From Desulfobulbaceae bacterium (GTDB taxonomy: Bacteria > Desulfobacterota > Desulfobulbia > Desulfobulbales > Desulfobulbaceae), in contig DAOVTM010000239.1 of assembly GCA_030633145.1 (NCBI GenBank), positions 1 to 6,265 of the forward strand: a DNA stretch of 6,265 nucleotides, in the 5' to 3' direction. The notes beneath the pieces are model-generated. The model was not told the origin of the DNA. It ran no database searches and worked only from the letters and a program-made list of their open reading frames with translations. Below, in pieces: positions 3,537 to 6,265 of this stretch. The translations under genes were made by a program, and so were the position numbers. Numbering within the stretch: the first letter of the stretch is position 1; each line of letters starts with the position of its first letter.

Positions 3537-5207
3537 ATGAAAAGATATAAAAAATTTACAACAAACCTGAGACAGACCCTCCTCTACCCCCTCCTCATCC
3601 TCCTCCTTGCGGCACCCATTGTCAGTGCGGATGATGATACCCCGCCTGGAACCATGGTTTTTCTCCCCTTTTCCATCCAAACCCAGACCATACAGCCCCA
3701 TCTCCAGAAAGGTCTCACCAATGTACTTGCAACCAGGATGAGCAAGCGAACCGGACTCATCGCCATCCAGCGGGGCAAGACAGCCACAAAACTGTCAACC
3801 CTGCTGGAAGAGGGTGATCAGGAATCCTTCAGGAAAATGCTCAACGAGATGAAAGGCGAGTACCTGTTCCTGGGCAGCCTGGAAGAAGGAAATAATCAAT
3901 TTGAAATAATGATCTATGTCTTCAGCAAAAAAGGGGGGGGTGCGGCTTCATTTGCTCGAACAATTTCCAGCCTGGACATGGCTATCCCTTCATTAAATGA
4001 GCTGTCTGGCGAAATCGCAGAAAAAGTCTTTAACCAGAAACAGCCTGAGCAAAAGACTACCCTTGTCAACAAACAGGAAGGTACCAGCGGATTCCAGACC
4101 GCCCATCCAGATCGAGCATATCGTGAAGGACTCTATGGTGCGGCCACCATCCTTGACCTGGATGAGGGGTTCTTTAAGATTCAATCTACCCGGAGGAGCC
4201 AGAAAATATCCCGCTTAGTCAAGGCTATGGATATCGGAGATATTGATGGTGACGGCAAGGACGAGATAGTCCTTCTCGCACACGGCAGACTGATACTCTA
4301 TCATTTCAGTTCAGATCATTTCCAGGAACAGGCTGATTACCCGCTCCCCAGCCATCTTAACCTGCACAATATCTATCTGGCAGACATTGACGGGGATCAC
4401 AGGATGGAGATATATATCTCAGCCAGTAACGGGGATAACCCGGCCTCGCAGGTGTATGGCTGGGACGGATCAAAACTCCTGTCCCGGCAGACAAATGTTC
4501 CTTTTTACCTGAGACCTGGGCTGAAGAAGAACGGCTCCCCCCGACTGCTTGGGCAGATTGGCGGTCTTGAAGTACCGGTGGGAACCTCCTTTTATGAAAT
4601 GGTTATAACCACAGCCGGAAAACTGGAAAAGGGAGAGAAGATTGCTATTCCAAAAGGATTTAACCTCTCTGATTTCATCTTTCTTGATCTGGACAGTGAC
4701 GGCACCCAGGAATTCATCGGCCTGACGAGGAAGAACCGTTTACAGGTAATGTCCCAGGACGGAACCCTGCTCTGGGAAAGCGATGCCGGTTACGGCGCAA
4801 GCAAGGATTTCCTGGGTACCCTTTCCAGCAATAGAATGGGTTCCATCGCCTATATACATACCCGCCTGATTGGACGGGATATGGATGGTGACGGCAGCCC
4901 GGAAATACTCATTGGAAGAAATCGATTGACTACGGTCAAGTATCTTAAACGACTCCGCTACTTTGAAGGCTCCTCCATAGCGGCTCTGAAATGGGATGGT
5001 TCCCAGATGCTTACCCTGTGGGAGACCCATAAGATCCCGGGATATACTACAGATTACCAGGTTGTTCCAGGGGGTGGCGCAGGTGATGATCTGAATCTTT
5101 ACTTTATTGAAAGTGACAGCAGCTATCCGCTCTTTTTCTGGGAATCCAACAGTTCAACCATCAACCGTTTTACAATGGGAAGAAAGCAAACGAGCAGTGA
5201 AAAGTAA
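3537..5207 (+). CDS. Exported FG-GAP/VCBS beta-propeller protein with TolB/FlgO-like N-terminal domain
   Basis: This 556-aa protein starts with a Sec signal peptide: a basic N terminus (MKRYKKF), the hydrophobic stretch LLYPLLILLLAAPIV and a V29-S30-A31 cleavage site before DDD. There is no lipobox. Residues 38-150 (VFLPFSIQ..., LQKGLTNVLATRM, YLFLGSLEEG, QFEIMIYVFSKKGG) resemble the alpha/beta domain of TolB-N, CsgG and FlgO-type periplasmic proteins. A linker rich in Q, K and E (about 165-190) leads to a propeller region with four calcium-type DxDxDG-like loops: D235-I-D237-G-D239-G, D283-I-D285-G-D287, D384-L-D386-S-D388-G and D448-M-D450-G-D452-G. Each is followed by a Glu at loop position 9 and a hydrophobic strand, as in FG-GAP/VCBS (integrin-like) repeats. 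The second loop has His where Gly is usual. From memory, proteins of this two-part design occur in Geobacter and other Desulfobacterota without known function. It is likely periplasmic or surface-attached and may bind a partner or glycan. A G8 run lies at codons 133-135. Confidence 0.85.
   Translation: MKRYKKFTTNLRQTLLYPLLILLLAAPIVSADDDTPPGTMVFLPFSIQTQTIQPHLQKGLTNVLATRMSKRTGLIAIQRGKTATKLSTLLEEGDQESFRKMLNEMKGEYLFLGSLEEGNNQFEIMIYVFSKKGGGAASFARTISSLDMAIPSLNELSGEIAEKVFNQKQPEQKTTLVNKQEGTSGFQTAHPDRAYREGLYGAATILDLDEGFFKIQSTRRSQKISRLVKAMDIGDIDGDGKDEIVLLAHGRLILYHFSSDHFQEQADYPLPSHLNLHNIYLADIDGDHRMEIYISASNGDNPASQVYGWDGSKLLSRQTNVPFYLRPGLKKNGSPRLLGQIGGLEVPVGTSFYEMVITTAGKLEKGEKIAIPKGFNLSDFIFLDLDSDGTQEFIGLTRKNRLQVMSQDGTLLWESDAGYGASKDFLGTLSSNRMGSIAYIHTRLIGRDMDGDGSPEILIGRNRLTTVKYLKRLRYFEGSSIAALKWDGSQMLTLWETHKIPGYTTDYQVVPGGGAGDDLNLYFIESDSSYPLFFWESNSSTINRFTMGRKQTSSEK
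3927..3940 (+). repeat. A6G8 homopolymer tract inside the FG-GAP gene
   Basis: Six As (3927-3932) run directly into eight Gs (3933-3940), read in frame as Lys-Lys-Gly-Gly-Gly. Loss of one G brings TAA at 3994-3996 into frame, and gain of one brings TGA at 3998-4000. Either slip would leave the signal peptide and N-terminal domain and remove the whole propeller. Poly-G runs of this length drive phase variation in some bacteria, but sequencing error can also produce them. Confidence 0.6.
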
Positions 5208-5235
5208 AAAAATAATAAAACATGATAAAAAAAAC

Positions 5236-5271
5236 TTGACGATTGACAAAAAGTATCATATTTTGTATTTA
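5236..5271 (+). promoter_or_regulatory. Overlapping sigma70-like promoters of the porin gene
   Basis: Two overlapping pairs are visible, each with 17-base spacing: TTGACG (5236-5241) with TATTTT (5259-5264), and TTGACA (5243-5248) with TATTTA (5266-5271). Starts near 5271-5278 would give a leader of about 80 nt that contains the 25-bp palindrome. The two -35 boxes are seven bases apart, so they may be alternatives. Confidence 0.5.
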
Positions 5272-5291
5272 TCGTAATCTTAAATTAAGTT

Positions 5292-5316
5292 TTGTATATT
5301 TACAGTAAATATACAA
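5292..5316 (+). promoter_or_regulatory. 25-bp perfect palindrome in the porin leader: operator or 5' stabilising hairpin
   Basis: TTGTATATTTAC (5292-5303) and GTAAATATACAA (5305-5316) are exact reverse complements around one A. It lies about 15-40 bases after the predicted start site and 40 bases before the ATG. As DNA it could be a dimeric regulator's operator. As RNA it would form a stem of about ten pairs with a five-base loop, like hairpins that protect porin mRNAs. The TTGTAT half-site recurs at 5263-5268 and in the palindrome at 2344-2361. Confidence 0.55.
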
Positions 5317-5356
5317 TAGCAATTCAAAAGTAGTACAAAGTACAATAAGGGAGAGA

Positions 5357-6265
5357 ATGATGAAAAAAGTATTGGCAGCTGGTGCAGCTTTGTTGCTGGC
5401 AGGTTCCATGGTATCCGCAGCATACGCTGAGGTTAATCTGAGTGGTGATGCTCGTGTCCGCTATATTGGTAAATCTGATTATGTCCGCTCTTATACCGAT
5501 AACCCAGACGGTTCACTTAACGAATCACTGAACGGATATTCTGATTATTTTGATTCCCGCATCCGTGTAAAATTCGATGCCAAGGCCAAAGGCGGAGCAT
5601 TCATGAAGGCTCGTGTACGCTTTGATGATTACCAATGGGACGGTCAGGGCTGGGGTGCAGCTACTGAAGACAAGAATGTATGGGCCGACTATGCCTTTAT
5701 CGGCGTTCCCATGGGTCCGGTAACGATTACCGGTGGTCGTATGCCTGCTAACTTTTCCAAGTTTTTTGCCTTTGATGGTCGCCCTTCTCGTCTTAAAGCA
5801 GACTATAAAAACGGTGGCGTACGTATCATTGGTGTCATTGACACCAAAGATGAGTTCACCGATAATGCGCTGGACGAGTGGGATGACAACGATTTCATGG
5901 GATACGGTCTTGTAATGTCTTTCAAGATTGGAGATGCCATGACCCTGAAAACCAACTTCCGTTATCATGATGACGCACGTGCATGGAATGAGTGTACCAC
6001 TGGTGTAAGCATACAGGCTTTCGAGGATTTTAAAGGAGGTTCTACTGGAATTTATACTGTTGATGATGTTCCCACTGGTGAGCTGATTCCTTGCAAAGAT
6101 CGTTCCGGTTACCTCGGTTCTATTCGCCTGAACGGAAAAGCGGGTATTGTAGGGTATGAGGCTGAATTCGCCATGAAGGAATCTGGCGTGCAGGGTTCCA
6201 TAGACGATGCTATGGGTGCCTTTGCTCAGGTATCCATGGATCTTGGTGCCTTCACCCCCGCATTC
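5357..6265 (+). CDS. Outer-membrane porin, 3' end outside the window
   Basis: The frame is open to the window end, with 303 codons visible. The product begins with a clear Sec signal peptide: MMKK, a hydrophobic Ala/Leu core, then A22-Y23-A24 before EVNLSG, with cleavage likely after residue 24. The mature protein starts VNLSGDARVRY, a first strand typical of porins, and continues in alternating strands (for example RIRVKFDAKAKGGAFMKARVRFDDYQ, VTITGGRMPANFSKFF) with acidic, Asp-rich loops. The GGRMPANFSKFF plus FDGRPSRLKADY segment resembles the conserved part of porins in sulfate reducers and other Desulfobacterota. It should allow diffusion of small solutes; specificity cannot be read here. 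C213 and C246 flank an apparent insertion and could form a disulfide in an outer loop. AAGGGAG (5347-5353) is the ribosome-binding site. Tandem ATGs at 5357 and 5360 are both possible, and the second has better spacing (six bases against three). A tandem AGTACAA pair (5332-5345) lies just upstream. Confidence 0.88.
   Translation, partial: MMKKVLAAGAALLLAGSMVSAAYAEVNLSGDARVRYIGKSDYVRSYTDNPDGSLNESLNGYSDYFDSRIRVKFDAKAKGGAFMKARVRFDDYQWDGQGWGAATEDKNVWADYAFIGVPMGPVTITGGRMPANFSKFFAFDGRPSRLKADYKNGGVRIIGVIDTKDEFTDNALDEWDDNDFMGYGLVMSFKIGDAMTLKTNFRYHDDARAWNECTTGVSIQAFEDFKGGSTGIYTVDDVPTGELIPCKDRSGYLGSIRLNGKAGIVGYEAEFAMKESGVQGSIDDAMGAFAQVSMDLGAFTPAF

Noticed and set aside
3926..3934. Programmed -1 frameshift at AAAAAAG
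   Set aside because: The slippery heptamer is out of phase for the X-XXY-YYZ model (codons read AAA AAA GGG), and the -1 and +1 frames end in stops shortly after, with no extended alternative product.
5525..5968. 147-codon minus-strand frame
   Set aside because: It is opposite the porin, which has a signal peptide and a ribosome-binding site. The minus-strand product has no recognisable features.

Overview
The 6,265-base window looks chromosomal and comes from a Gram-negative bacterium. The gene set (Sec-exported lipoprotein, outer-membrane barrel, FG-GAP protein, large porin) and the porin's style suggest Desulfobacterota, perhaps Desulfobulbales and cable-bacterium relatives. The cluster of GTTCCCAAGCT..AGCTTGGGAAC palindromes fits that view, because such repeats are common in sulfur-cycle bacteria of that kind. 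This placement is inference from recall, not from a search.

Layout. Bases 3-320 (+) carry the 3' part of a small single-domain protein that I recognise as a bacterial CULT-domain (cereblon thalidomide-binding-domain-like) protein. Its visible start is cut off by the window edge. Only 4 bases away, and convergent with it, is a MurG-like GT-B glycosyltransferase (325-1530, minus strand). After a divergent intergenic region with a possible folded leader, the rest of the window is on the + strand and encodes four exported envelope proteins in a row. These are a small lipoprotein (1830-2306), an outer-membrane beta-barrel (2429-3148), a TolB/FlgO-like plus FG-GAP propeller protein (3537-5207) and a porin (5357 to beyond the window end).

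The four envelope genes are separated by long gaps (122, 388 and 149 bases). Three of them are preceded by their own sigma70-like promoter candidates, so they are probably separate transcription units and not one operon. The 3149-3536 gap holds a promoter-like sequence, a nested inverted-repeat element of about 120 bp whose first hairpin looks like an intrinsic terminator, and a short tandem repeat. A 25-bp perfect palindrome lies between promoter and start codon of the porin gene. A second palindrome built from the same TTGTAT half-site overlaps the -35 of the barrel gene, which suggests a shared regulator.

The most interesting items are the bacterial CULT protein with its full tri-tryptophan pocket and zinc cysteines, the two related palindromes before the outer-membrane genes, the promoter-hairpin-T-run arrangement that could make a small RNA of about 65 nt, and a G8 tract inside the FG-GAP gene.
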